This document shows, piece after piece, positions 1 to 17,000 of a stretch of 64,000 bases of DNA. Position 1 is the first letter of the stretch, and each line of letters begins with the position of its first letter. The notes beneath the pieces are model-generated. The model worked only from the letters and a program-made list of their open reading frames with translations. It did not search any database and was not told the origin of the DNA. The DNA comes from Paragordius varius. Taxonomy: Eukaryota; Nematomorpha. Position numbers and translations under genes: made by a program. The stretch lies in assembly GCA_964247055.1 (NCBI GenBank), contig OZ176053.1, positions 9,424,001 to 9,488,000 of the forward strand, written 5' to 3'.

Positions 1-666
1 TAAATTCATTAATTTTTGCTGAATAATTGCAATAATAATCCAATAATACTTTAGCTTAAACAATATCCAATTAAGATATTATTTTTTATGTATACACAAT
101 TATACAGCGCACAATCATTAATGACTTATTCTTTAAAATATATTTTATGGAATTTGGGTATTTATAAGAAATGTTTAATAATTTTTTGTTTTAACGATGG
201 TGCGCATCAATATTTAGGGCTAAGATGTGTAAAGTTTGTCTAAATAAATCCTGTCGGAAAAGAATAATTAAATAAAAAATATTTTTTAGAAGAAAATAAA
301 AAGCATTTGACTAAAAGATAAATAATTATATAAATTAGTGCAAATGAAAACCCAATTTGAAGTGTTCAATGACCGATTTGAGATGAGTAAGATTTTTTAA
401 TTTAATATTAAGTTATATATTTTATGGGTTAGCCCCGATTTATAAACGCGAACCATTGATTGGATAAAAAAAGGTTATTAAATATTTTCTTAAATATCTC
501 AAAAAATATACAATGCACATCCAGCTAATAAAATACTTGTAAAGAATAAGTCATTAATATTTATCCATTGGCATATAATAAAAATATATTTAATAATTGT
601 GTTTTCTAAAAAATAATATCCTAATTAGTGTGCTCTTAATGATTAAAAGTTATTTTTATATTTTTG
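1..666. other. AT-rich intergenic stretch, nothing recognised
   Basis: No open frame, repeat end or RNA gene could be supported here. It is AT-rich sequence leading up to the target duplication of the first hAT-like element. Confidence 0.4.
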
Positions 667-674
667 ATAGTTAT

Positions 675-1673
675 CAGGGCTTGGACCCGAAACCGCATGG
701 AACCGGAACCCGGTTCCAGGGATTTTGGCAAGAATCGATTCCATGTGGATGGAACGAACGCGCTTTCGGTTCCAATTCCCCAGGAACCAGCCTTGTACCG
801 ATTCCAAAATTTCAGGAACCACCCCGGTTTTATCTATAAATTTTTCTGAACCAACCGGGTTCCGGTTCCAACCGTTCAGGAACCAACCCGGTTCCGATTC
901 GACCCCCTTAATTACTGGTTCTCATATGATTTTTATTATAAAATTTTTTATTATTATTTAAATTTGAGTGTACCACTACATATTACATACATCAAATTTC
1001 AAACCTACAACTAAGCGCCTATTTATTTTAGGCGTACTCTCTGAATTTTGGGTGATTCGGCCTTCTAAAAAACTAAAAGTCAAAACTTAAGATTTTTTAT
1101 TATATACATGTTCGTATATATGGGTCTCCGTTGAAAGGTTTTTTTAACCCTTAATTTATTTTCAGATTTGAGAAACAGTTTGACCAGCGAATCGCTTGGT
1201 CCAATAATTTTTTAAAGATAAATTTTTTTGATGTCCTTAATTTAATACTCATTATATACCTTTGTACTTATAGATTTTTGTATTATATTTTTAAAATTTG
1301 TTTCATTTATGATGCTACATTATATTTATTTAACTATACATTTAGCAATTTATAATAAATTGTTTGATTTATAATTATCAGTATTTGGTTATATTTTTAT
1401 TATAATAATTTTGTAAGAAAATTTAATCAAAAGTCAGAAACCGAAAATGGAACCGGTTCTAAATGTCAAGAACCGGCTCCGGAACCGCTAAATTTTTAAG
1501 GAACCAACGCGGTTCTGGTTCCACATGTTCAGGAATCACCCTGGTTTCGGTTCCAAAGTTTCAAGAGCCGCCCGGTTCTTTTTTTAAAATTCTGAGAACC
1601 AAAGCGGATCCGGTTCCGCTTGTTAAGGAACCCCGGTTCCGGTTCCACTTTTTGTAACCGGTTTCAAGCCCTG
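675..1673. mobile_element. Nonautonomous hAT-like element with GGTTCC-rich ends
   Basis: The element starts CAGGGCTTGGACCCGAAACC and its other end, read on the minus strand, starts CAGGGCTTGAAACCGGTTAC, a terminal inverted repeat of the hAT type. It is flanked by ATAGTTAT (667-674) and ATATTTAT (1674-1681), an 8-bp target duplication with one mismatch, as expected for hAT. Inside both ends (675-915 and 1441-1673) are dense degenerate iterations of GGAACC/GGTTCC, markedly more GC-rich than the surroundings; the middle is AT-rich and noncoding. Short open frames over the arrays are compositional and probably not genes. No transposase is present, so the element would need one in trans. Confidence 0.75.
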
Positions 1674-1681
1674 ATATTTAT

Positions 1682-2339
1682 CATCAAAAAGAAGTCGTTT
1701 GACTTAGAAAATGTTTTTATTGAGTGGGGAAACGTTTTATTGACTGGGAAAACGTTTTTTCTGTCAGGGAATCGGTATATATATATTAATATAATGGTAA
1801 TTTTTTTTAAAAAAACAAAATTTAAAAATGACTGTTTGAAATGACATAATTGAAATGATATAAAAGCAATAAATAAATGTTTTAATCAAAAAACGTTCTT
1901 TTGTTATCTTATCAGTCATTGATTGCCATCTAACAAAATTTGAGCTAATTTCCTTTATTAGTTTAAACAAATGCTTTTTGCGCGTTTGTCGCTTCCAATA
2001 TACACTATCGATGTAAACATATTAGTATGTATTTTATAAAATTTTTTATTAATCTTTCGAATGATATATTGCAAATGGGCATTTGTTGTATATTTTCAGA
2101 GAAAAATATTTTTAGTAAAATTTTGATAAAGAGGGCTAAACTCTAATTATACAAAATTCTTAGGTGGAATTATAACTTTTATTTCAGATTTAGTGTTAAA
2201 ATGATAGTAAATATCAGAAAATGCAAAAAACTCGAGTGTCAGAATTTTTTGTCTTGTGTTATTAAGGACCGTATCATGTTGAAGATTATTATGATAAAAA
2301 TATAATACCCACTTCATGACATTTTGAAGTATTTTATAC
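1682..2339. other. Intergenic, nothing recognised
   Basis: AT-rich sequence between the hAT-like element and the first TTAA-family MITE copy. The minus-strand 67-residue open frame at 2147-2350 resembles nothing known to me. Confidence 0.3.
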
Positions 2340-2875
2340 CCTAGGGCCATTAAAAATTAAATTTTTTTAGCTTTGGACCAAATTAGAAAATATGCTATAC
2401 CCTTTAGGCGCATGATACAAATTATATTTTAAAAAATGTAAAATTGTAAAATCCTCTTCTCAAACTTTTTCACCTCTATTTTTTTTCATATTTTTTTAAA
2501 TCATGAATACGGCGAGTGAATTACTCTATAATATGATTAATATAAATTAACTTTAGAAAGCTTTCGAAGTATTTACCAATTTTTTAATATTTAGTGATTT
2601 TAATATCAGCTGTTCGTAATATGGTGTGGAGCTATTGGGACTCTAGAAATTAAAAAAACTGCATGTTTTTTAACTAATATAAGAGAAAAAGTTTTGATAA
2701 ATATATTTTAACCAAATCAACTTTCAAAACATTTCGCTTATATAAGCTTTAGGGTCGAAAACTGCCCAATATGTTATCGCGGACAAATAAAAAATAAAAT
2801 GAAGTGTTAACTTAAATTTGAAAAAAAATGTTTTGAAAATTCCAAGGTAAATGTATACAGAAAAAGAGAGAACAT
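2340..2875 (+). repeat. TTAA-family MITE, copy a (partial)
   Basis: Shares with the copies at 3386, 4971, 5465, 47011 and 58272 a run of landmarks in the same order: 'taggcgcatgatacaaat', 'tgtaaaattgtaaaat', 'ctcaaactttttc', 'ttttaatatcagctgttcg' and 'tatagaagttaaaaaactg'-like text. It is followed directly by another MITE at 2876. Boundaries are approximate and the copy is diverged. Confidence 0.55.
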
Positions 2876-3387
2876 CACTTCGATTCAAATTGAGGCACAT
2901 AGGGACCCCAGCCTATATAGATGATATTATTTAAAAACTACTGAAAGAGACGGTTCTTATATAAATTAATGCTTCTATAGAATAAAATTAAAAGCCAAAA
3001 TATCTAAATAAAATCAGTTTTTTGAAACAATCTCCATGAAACAACTTCGACGCCATTTTCATTTTGCAAATTTTCATCAAAATATCATTTTTTTATCTTA
3101 ACGTTAAAATTAAAGGTATTTAATTATCACATCAAAAATTATAAACAGAATTGATATTTTGCATTGTTTTTATAATGTGCCAATGCACACATGTTGGCTG
3201 AATATTTACCTTTAAGTTTATTTATATAATAAGTATTATATATTTTTGAATGGTTTTTTAATGAAGCATTGAATTTTTGAAAAGTGCAATCTTTTGCAAT
3301 GCTTTCAATTTGTTTTATGTTTTTATAACTATTCGATTATAAACAGGCGTCGGGTATCCCCAAAGACCCCAATTTGAATCGGAATAA
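2876..3387. mobile_element. MITE with CACTTCGATTCAAATTG ends, copy 1
   Basis: The left end reads CACTTCGATTCAAATTG and the right end read on the opposite strand ATTCCGATTCAAATTGGGG. A second copy in the opposite orientation lies at 54967-55510 and matches internally as well: both carry 'atgcttctat' and 'gccaaaatatct' followed by 'ttcgacgccatt'. There is no coding capacity. The superfamily is not settled because no clear target duplication was seen. Confidence 0.6.
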
Positions 3388-3670
3388 TAACTAAAATTGT
3401 AAAAAAATCCAATCATTTTTCGTCGCCATTTGTTCTAAGTGAACAAAACGGGAAATAAATGAATATTATGTTGAAAAATATAAGCAATGAACCTTTAAAA
3501 GCCTTTTAATATTCAATATGTCAGCATTTAGATCTTATTGATTTTAATATCAGCTGTTCGTTTCAATCGTGTAGCTATATCGATTCGGGGTCTAGAAGTA
3601 AAAAAACTGTTATTCGTTATTTATCTAATACAGGAAATATGGTTTTGATGATAAAATATTAGCTATCCAT
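3386..3670 (+). repeat. TTAA-family MITE, copy b (partial)
   Basis: Carries the family landmarks 'taaaattgtaaaaaaatcc', 'gattttaatatcagctgttc' and 'ttatctaatacagg'. It lies in opposite orientation to copy c (3765-4838), so the two could fold into an imperfect hairpin. Confidence 0.5.
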
Positions 3671-3764
3671 TACATTTTTATTTTTTGGGAATGAAATTTT
3701 GCAATAATTTTCCACCCGGGTAAAGTAGTAAACAAAACATTTTAAAAGTTGTTTTAAAATTAAA

Positions 3765-4838
3765 ATATCAAACAAAACTCTTCTCCGGTATTAGCGAAAA
3801 TAGAATCTTTATACTAGCTTCCAGCATCCCTTCAGATAGCTCCAATAGTCCAAACGAACACCTGATATTAAAATCAATATAACCAAATTTGCTGATAAAG
3901 TGTAATTTAAGAGCTTTCCAAACTTACATATTCATATTTTTTTAGCCACAATATAAATTTATAAGTCTTGTATTAACGATTTAGAAAAAATAAGGAAAAA
4001 AGTTTGAGTAGGATTTTTTTGCAATTTTACTTATATCATAATTTTGTATCATGCGAATAGGGTGCATTTGACTACTTTTTCAAAAAAGTCCGGGCAGACC
4101 CAGTCAGACCATGGTCATGACCACTTTTTACCTAAATTAATATCATGCGATATTGAATTGTGAAAATGATGTTCGAACTACACTTGCGTTTCACTAAAAT
4201 AATGTCATCTTTTCTTTAAAGTTAGTTAGTATTATACGTTTTTTTGATATTTATTATTTAATTTTGTTTTCAAATAAATTTTGCACACGTTTGTAGCTAT
4301 CTGAATCTTCAAATACATAGATTTTAATACAGGATATTTCAAACGAAATTTACCTAGTTTGTTCATTTTCTTTCATCATTGTACTATCCAATTATAGGAT
4401 GTTTTTTTATTTTATTGGTCACATATATGACAATAATTGCATATTTTGCAAAGTGCTTGATTGTTTTGTTTTTCGAAATAACTGGATATGCCTAAATGCT
4501 AATGTTATAAGGATGCATGTTTAACAATTTTAATATATAGTTAATTAAGCATTTTTAAATATTTAATTTATATTTTTTAAATATAAAAACAATAAAACTT
4601 ACTATCTTTTTTTAAAAAAATTTACCAGCAATTTTTCAAATAAACAGCTGTTTTTTAAATGACTATGGTCAAAAAATAAATGGTCAATGACCTAGTCATG
4701 GACCGGGTCATGACGTGGTCAGCACAACCCTACATGCGACTAAAAGCCTAAACAAAGCTTTTATATATAAAATATTTTTTACGATATTTAAATTTTAAAT
4801 GGTTCTAAATTGAAACTATCCCTAAAAGATCATGGTGC
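3765..4838 (-). repeat. TTAA-family MITE, copy c, split by a hAT-like insertion
   Basis: Minus-strand copy of the family. It is interrupted at 'tgtatcatgcg' by the element at 4058-4732 and resumes with 'catgcgactaaaagcc', ending near 'aaatggttct...cctaaaag' around 4838. Other copies read through the same point as 'gcgcatgatacaaat' on the opposite strand, so they act as empty sites. Confidence 0.6.
4058..4732. mobile_element. Second nonautonomous hAT-like element, nested in a MITE
   Basis: The ends are inverted: left TAGGGTGCATTTGACTAC and right (minus strand) TAGGGTTGTGCTGACCACG. Subterminal repeats are variants of GACCATGGTCATGACC/GACCCGGTCCATGAC. The flanks CATGCGAA (4050-4057) and CATGCGAC (4733-4740) form an 8-bp target duplication with one mismatch. 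The uninterrupted version of the target is visible in sister MITE copies. It has no coding capacity. Confidence 0.7.
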
Positions 4839-4970
4839 ATAAACCAACACAAGTTAAAAGATTTATTGCCTATCTTCAACTATTTGCGTTAATTTTACGG
4901 ATAGGTATAATAACAAATTTTTAAAGCTGAATTAAGGGACCACATTAATATTGAACGAAATTGTTTTTTT

Positions 4971-5450
4971 ACACTTCTTGACCTTTTGAGGTAGTATTCC
5001 AGAGCGATTTAAAATTTGATCTCCTAAAAAGTTTTTAAGGTATAGGTGGAATTTAAAAATATGCTTTCTTTACCTTTTAGGCTACACCATTTTTTTAAAA
5101 ATGTCAAATTGTAAAATAATCCTCATCTCAAACTTTTTCGCCACCATTTTTTCCTTTATTTTTTTAATTTGCTAATAAAATAGATAAATAAATGAATATT
5201 GTTAAAAATGCAAATAATTATTAACAAGCTTTCAGGTTGCATTTAATCAGCAACTTGCTGTTTATTGATCTCAAAATCCGCTATTTAGTTCAATTGCTTT
5301 TCGAAGCTGTCCCAATATTAGATTATAGAAGTTACAAAACTGTAAATATAAGTTTTTTATCTAATACAGGAGACCAATATTTGATAATTAAACAAACACA
5401 TTTTTTTAATTGGATAGTTGAATTTTACAAAGCTTTTTAAAATAAAATAT
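4971..5450 (+). repeat. TTAA-family MITE, copy d
   Basis: Begins ACACTTCTTGACCTTTTGAG, matching the TTAACACTT...ACCTTTTG terminal repeat of the copy at 58272-58817. It then carries the family landmarks ('ctcatctcaaactttttcgc', 'ctaatacaggag'). The short open frame 5237-5440 is a by-product of the repeat. Confidence 0.55.
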
Positions 5451-5464
5451 GTTAAAAACACTTT

Positions 5465-5815
5465 TAGTATTAAGCCAAATTTAAAACAGGCCTCCCTTAG
5501 CTATATAAGCGCATGAGTTTTTTGAAAAATGTAAAATTGTAGAAAAATCTTCATCTCAAACTTTTTCGCTTTTTTTGAATTCTTTTAATTCCTAACATGA
5601 CAGGCAAATAAATTTATATTATGCTTAAAAATGTTAATAATTAACTTTTTGAAGCTTTAAAATGAATCTATTAGTAACTTTTTGATATATATATATATTA
5701 TCAGCTGTTTGCTTCAATCGTATTTTGGAGGCGAATTCCTGATTATAGAACTTAAATTAAATTTAATTAAACAAAAAAGTAAGGAAACTCAAAACATCGT
5801 GTATAAAAATTTCAA
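5465..5815 (+). repeat. TTAA-family MITE, copy e (partial)
   Basis: Contains 'gtaaaattgtagaaaaatc', 'catctcaaactttttcgc', 'acatgacaggcaaataaa' and 'tatcagctgtttgcttcaat', all shared with the other copies. Confidence 0.5.
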
Positions 5816-5826
5816 AATGTAAAGAG

Positions 5827-6284
5827 GTGAATCGGTTTACTAGAGCTGATAAAAACCTGCTAATCTGTACCAATAATCGTGATAATTCCATGAAAAAAGT
5901 ACCACCCATATATCTATTTATTCAGTGCAACCGCTTATGCTATTATGGATATATCAAAAGCATAAATTCTGAGAATTGGATGCGTAAATTTCATTTAAAC
6001 ATATCAGGCAAAAACAGAAAAGGATACCCAAAATATATTTAATTGCCCAAGATATATCACACTTCAATATTCAGGACATACAAGCTTTTAAAAAAACATT
6101 GTTCAGGAAGCTGGTGGATGATAATTTTAAAAACCCTAAACGGATGCATTTATGGATTCAAAGATCTGTTTTGGGAATGAGAATATCAGTTTTGATTCAT
6201 GATAATTTATTAGTGCCATTATACTACAATATGTCGGGTTTTAAGAATCTGGCACACATGGTCATAAATGAACTTCTATAGGAT
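5827..6284 (+). CDS. Two adjoining open frames of unknown nature
   Basis: The first frame (5827-6042; first ATG at 5890) includes KKVPPIYLFIQCNRL. The second (about 6057-6281) encodes KKTLFRKLVDDNFKNPKR and then WIQRSVLGMRISVL, and ends at a TAG. The second frame has a balanced, protein-like composition and could follow an acceptor near 6050 (GCCCAAG). I do not recognise either segment. They lie at the edge of a transposon cluster and converge on the 3' end of phosphoglycerate kinase. They may be the 3' end of a host gene or decayed transposon coding sequence. No upstream exon could be found. Confidence 0.25.
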
Positions 6285-6331
6285 ATATTTCATCAAACAG
6301 CATTTATTAATATTTTTTATATTAAGTATAT

Positions 6332-6337
6332 TTTATT
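6332..6337 (-). promoter_or_regulatory. Candidate polyadenylation signal of PGK
   Basis: AATAAA on the minus strand about 170 nt past the PGK stop codon. A further one lies at 6303-6308. Confidence 0.4.
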
Positions 6338-6503
6338 TATGAATGAATTACATGAAGCTTAATTTTGCACGCATATTTAATTACAGCTTGATGTAAATTG
6401 CACACGAAAAATTAAAATTGATTAAATCAATAATATATATGGAGATGAAAATTATGTCAAAAAATAAGTAAATTAATTAATTTCCATATCACAAAATTTG
6501 ACT

Positions 6504-10975
<4,472 letters not shown>

Positions 10976-11073
10976 GTTAGGTGGAAAATAATTGGAAGGG
11001 CAAAAAGGACAATCAGATGTTGTTTAGCAACTAAGAAATAAATATGAGTTAAATACAAACCGGCAAATTTGAA
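10976..11073. promoter_or_regulatory. Candidate bidirectional promoter, PGK/RAD54
   Basis: Only 98 bp lie between the PGK start codon (10975, minus) and the inferred RAD54 start codon (11074, plus). This stretch must hold both 5' UTRs and core promoters unless an upstream noncoding exon exists. No TATA box is obvious; short G/A-rich segments (TTGGAAGGGC) are the only departures from AT-rich sequence. Confidence 0.6.
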
Positions 11074-14060
11074 ATGGTAAATTTTTTAATAATTAATTTT
11101 AGAAAAGAAGTCACGCTCCTAGTATATTAGCAAAAAGCCCCTATTCACCAATGAATACAGTAAATTACCTTTTATTTTTAGATTTCACCCCAATTATCTG
11201 GAGTAAAATTTATAAGCTATAAATCTCCCCTGACGAACGTAACAAATAAGTTTTTTCCTCCAAAAGCTCATAAATCTGCTGAATACACTGTTAAAATTTC
11301 AAAAAAATCAGATGAATGTTATTCTCCCATAACTACCCTTCAAAAACCATTTCAAATCCCAATGTCCAATTTTAATGGTATGCTAGTTTTTTGTCTTATA
11401 TTTAATATGTATTTCAAGATGATTTCTGTATTTACATTTAGGTACTCCCCGATTTAGTATGTTAGGCATACGTAGAGACGCATCAAAGACATGTTTGTAT
11501 GATCATAATCAAGATGATGCATTAATTCTGTTTAGTCCCCCCGAAATTTCCCAAAATAACAAAATAAAATTTGAAAAGTTCACTTTGCTATTAATTTTTT
11601 TCTTAATTAATTTAATATTTTATTTTCTATAACACTAAAATTTTTTTGATTTTCTCCTATATTTTGTTAGTGTCGATATCAGCATATTATCCAACTATAA
11701 ATATCTTTTGAATTGTTAAAAAAATAGTTCCAATACTTTACCAGTACACGTTGTAGTTGATCCGCTAATGTCCAAAGTCCTACGCCCTCATCAAAGGGAA
11801 GGCGTTAAATTTATGTGGGATCGAATGACACAATATGAAACAAATTTAATTAATGAAACAATGAATTGCATTGAAAAGGATAATACAACTAACACTAATG
11901 ATCTCAAGATGGATATAATTACAAAGTAATTGCATATACTTTATCTGAAAACCAATTATTAATATTTTTCCGGTTTATATTGATTTTGCTTGTGATTCCC
12001 TTTTTTTGGTTTGCATTTTGAAATTTCAAATTTACAGATGCGCTAACATTTTCGTTATGCTGTGAATAATAAATATATGCATATAACCATTAATTTATTG
12101 GACACTTTATTTCCTTCAAATCTAAAATATTTTCGAATAAAATTTACATGTAAAATGGGTAGCAGAAAATTGAAATAACAAATCAACTTTATCAGTTTTT
12201 TGGTTTCAAAAGTGTTCCAAAAAAGCTAATTAAATATTTTTTTAATAATAAATGAAAAGTTCAAAATGTGACGAACAAACTGCAAACAAATTTTATGGAT
12301 GTATTATGGCCGATGATATGGGTTTGGGAAAAACATTGCAATGTGTAACACTTGTGTGGACAATGTTGACTCAAAACCCGCTTCCCTATGAACGCAGTGT
12401 GGTTGATCTCGTTATTATAGTTACACCGAGTAGTTTGGTTAAAGTAATTTTTAAAAATCAATAATTTTTTGAAATTATGATTGTGTAGCGCACCAATTTT
12501 GGTGTAATAGAAATACTTTTTTTAAGAATATGATCGGCTGTATAGTAAGTTTTGTATAAATTTGATGCATTGGCTAATAATGGTCTTAAGTAAGGATTGG
12601 GTTATATATGATAGTTATATGACTGATTATGAATGCAGTAATTTATAATCATAACTAGTTAATAATAATTAAATCGGAAATATAATTCCTCCCACTCCAA
12701 AAAACCACTTCCCCCCTCTCCAAAAAACGGTTTAAACAATGTGAAATTTTTAACCATTTAAAGCTCCACCCTTGAATAATTATTCATTCTGAACATTTCA
12801 ATTACCCGTTAAATAAAGTTATGTATATTTCAATATCAAAATTTACCTATATTTTTAAAATATAAAATTTCCTTAAAATTAACATAATACAGAAAAAATA
12901 TAAACTAAGCCATATAAAAAATATTTCATATAAGTTATATTAGCCCAAAAACACATAATTAGGGTAAATTTGAATCGTTCAGGGGTGGCTTATATTTTAT
13001 ATATATGCATTCCATTTATTTATAAAAGTAATCATAGTCACTGGCATGAAACATTTACTGGACAATCATAGCTTTTAGTAATTGTTTAATGTAATTTTTA
13101 TATTTTCATGTCTAATTTTGTTCGCCTGAACCATGTTAAACAAAATGTTTATTCATAACTTTTAATTCAAATATTATAGAATTGGCAAAAAGAATTTTCC
13201 AAATGGCTGGGGGATCGAATAAAAGTTTTGGTGGCTGAAGGTACGCGTGAAAAAATTGAAAAAGAACTTAGATTTTTTGTGGCGCAACAACAGATTCCGG
13301 TCAGCATATTATATTTAAACTAATTAACCACCTTTAAAAAAGTTAAATTTAAAAATGCAATAACTAGAATTGGTCATGAATTGGGAAAAACATTTTTTGT
13401 GTGCTAAAAAATCTGCCCAATTTTTATATAAATATGGAAAAAAATGGCAAAATTTTGAAAGGCGTTTATAACACGTCATCTAATTTGTGCGAAAAAAATT
13501 AAAAATCATTTTTGCCAATTTCGCATTAATCGAATCGAAAAAAATATAATTTTTACCAGAATTAATCTGACGATTATAGTAATGTTAAATTGTACAAACG
13601 AGTTGAAAACTTTCATCATTATTTATACTCATATTTATTAACTTACATCAATTTCTGATACATTTCATAATTTAACCTTTAGTTTAAAGTCAAACAAATC
13701 GGAAACTTAAATAGTAATAGCTGTAAATCTACCACCATGCGTATGATTAACCGAAAAATAGCTAGTTATCCCGTTTTAGTTATATCGTATGAAACTTTTA
13801 GAATTCATTCGGAAATATTTTCAGCTTCCTTCAATACAAATCACACAAAAGTTTTGGACGATCAAAAAAATGATATAAATGCTGAAAACAAAGGTACGTT
13901 ATAATTCAATTATCAATCGAATATATGTTTTTAAACAAATTTGGATTGATTTTTGATTCTATTGTGTCGAATATTTGATAATGAATGCCCATGGAATCTT
14001 TAAAAGTTGGTATTCATATTGATGTTACTCAAAACAAATAGGCCGCAAATTTATATATAT

Positions 14061-14094
<34 letters not shown>

Positions 14095-17000
14095 CTCATA
14101 ATATATTATTATCTCATATTAACCCTTTATATTTTTTGTATCACTTTAACATATTTATCATTTAGAAAACACAAACAACACTTTATCCAAAACCAATAAC
14201 ATATTTTCCGTATCTAGCAACAAAATTAATGTCGAAGAATTAGGATTACGTCGATTGCTTATATGCGATGAAGGTATAATAAATCAACCCAAATTCATAA
14301 ATTTTATTAAATAATATTTGAAAATGGTATTATTATTTAAGTTTGTATTTACTATATATTTAGGTCATCGACTAAAGAATTGTGAAAATCAAACATATAA
14401 AGCGCTGGACGCATGTAATGCCAAGAGACGTATTTTATTATCTGGGACTCCCATTCAAAATGATTTACTTGAATACTTTAGCCTTATACACTTTGTGGAT
14501 TCTGGACTCTTAGGTCTATTATAAGCTATTCTACCTAATATTTATTTACGCTTAATAAAATTAGGACTGTTTTTGTCTTGCGTTTCATATTTATCACGAA
14601 TTTAATATTATTTGTTTGAAAAAAATTAGTGTTAGTTCCATTAATGGTTATGATTTTATTTTTTAGACATCTAGTCAATCTAAAATTTGTATAAAAATAA
14701 ATAGCCTCAAAATATAAAACTAACCAAAAAAGTTTTTATATGCTATTTTCCTCTAAAAAAGATAAACATAATTTATCATTCATATCAAATATATTGAAAA
14801 AATAAAAGGTTTAATTATTATTTGAAAGCGGTTCCAATTGGTTATATAACTGTTTTTTGGTTATAAAACGAAAAAAATAGTAAATGGTTTGAATTCATAA
14901 TGGGGTATAATGCCTTATATTTACCATTTTTTTGTTAAAGGTTGCAAATTAATTGCAAATCAAAGTATGTGAATCAATCAAAAAGCTAATATTTCAAGTT
15001 TTGAAAAAGGGTTAACGAAAAAGTTCGAAATATAAAATATCCTTATATTTTTATACATTTTCCAAAATAATAAGGCGGAATCACTTGGTTTTAAAATAAT
15101 ATCCATAGTTGCTATTAATGCCATTTTGTTTATAGGGTCAGCTTTGGAGTTTAAGAAACGATTTGAAAATCCAATTCTCAAGGGCCGTGATGCTTATGCC
15201 ACATCTGCGGAAAGAGAAAAAAGTGCACAAAAACTGCAAGAAATGCTTGAAATTGTTAATCAATGTATTATTAGGCGAACATCTGCCTTGCTAACTAAAT
15301 ATCTACCTCTTAAAGGTTTAATGTTGTAAATCAAGTTTTGCCTATAATAGTTGATTTTATTTATGCATTGTACTAATGTATGGCTATTATATAGTGAAAA
15401 AGTAAAAATATTTGGGTATGAATCGTACATTATCTGTTAAATAAAGTTTTTATTATTTTGTTGTTACGTATATCATAAATATATTTTTTGACCATCTACT
15501 TTTAAACTTTATCTAAACGAATAAATTACCAGTATATTAATTGATTAAATGACACATTTCTTAGTTGAAATGGTTGTGTGCTGTCAAATGAGCTCTCTGC
15601 AAAAAGTCCTTTACCAAAAAATAATCTCGAATGCCAAACAAAACAACTCTTCCGCCAATCTTAAAATGTCAACCACTGTATTGGCCACCATAACATTGTT
15701 AAAGAAATTGTGCAATCGTATGATTATATTATACTTTTAGATTCTTAATAAAGTACAAAATTATGGTCTATAGTCGCTGCGTTTGTTCTTTTCATATAAA
15801 ATCGTATTATATAGCTCTAGTAGGAATTTACTTTGTATTTTAGATAATTCAATTATTTTGTTGGACTCTTTTGATTTATATCATATATTAATTATAATTA
15901 GTAGCAAAATTATGTTTTTAAATTAATATTGAGAATGTTATTTTTATGTTTGGACAATTATGGTTTAAAATTTTTTTTATATGTTTTATTTGGTTAAAAA
16001 TATTACTTAACTCACTAATCTTGATTTTTCATATTTTTATCAAAATTAATGCATCTTATCAAATTAATGCGAATTTTTTCGGTTGCAAATAGCAAAAATT
16101 ATTAAATATTTTTTAAAAGTTTTATTAATTGTTACTTAGATCCAGAACTCATTTACGATAAATGTATTAAGGGTGAAGACGACGTCTTACAAGGGTGCGC
16201 TAAACTATATCCATCTGGATTTTCTAATCAACATTTTTCTCCAGATCTCTCGGGTGAAATTATAGTTTTTACAAGACATTTACAAATAATATTTAGTAAG
16301 AAAAAATATGGGCCATTTGTACTTAACATTTATTTTTTGGTTATTTTTTATAATAGGTAAAACGGCTTTATTGGATAGACTTTTACAACGCATTAAAAGC
16401 ACAACACCCGATAAGGTTGTCCTAGTTTCCAATTATACACAAACGCTCGATATGTTTGAGAAATTATGTAGATTGCGTGGGTAAATACTTTAATTTATGA
16501 TTCAGATTCTTAAAAAGTATAGGTCTTAAGGTTTTTTATTACTCTATTTTCTTATTCATAAAACACACTTCATCACATATTTTTTAATAAAATGTAACAT
16601 TTATTCCTCTAAAGACAATATTGTTACAGCAACATTATTACTTTCTAAAATGCAGCATTTTAAGATTATTTGCATAAAAAATTTAGTTTTAAATGGAGGA
16701 AATGTATCTGAACGAAAAAAAATGTTTGGTATCATTTTAATAATATTTTAAATTATTGAAATTTCATATAAACACTCACAAAAAGTGGGCCAATGGATAT
16801 AAATAAAACTTTAGTTTCATCCTATATATGTTTTTAGTTATAGCTTTGTAAGATTAGACGGTACTTGTACCATACAAAAACGGGCTAAAATGGTAGAAAC
16901 ATTTAACGATAAAGGTGCCGGAAACATTAAAAATACGGATGAACATAAGCCAAAACTAAGTTATGCGGAAAAGAAAAAACTGATTATGAAAGATCGAATA

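Noticed and set aside
597-961. Three overlapping open frames over the GGTTCC array
   Set aside because: All three frames are open because of the repeat composition; the region lies inside a bounded hAT-like element.
1463-1657. Open frame in the second GGTTCC array
   Set aside because: Mirror of the first array at the other end of the same element.
12261-12461. Minus-strand open frame
   Set aside because: Antisense shadow of RAD54 exon 6, which holds the Walker A motif.
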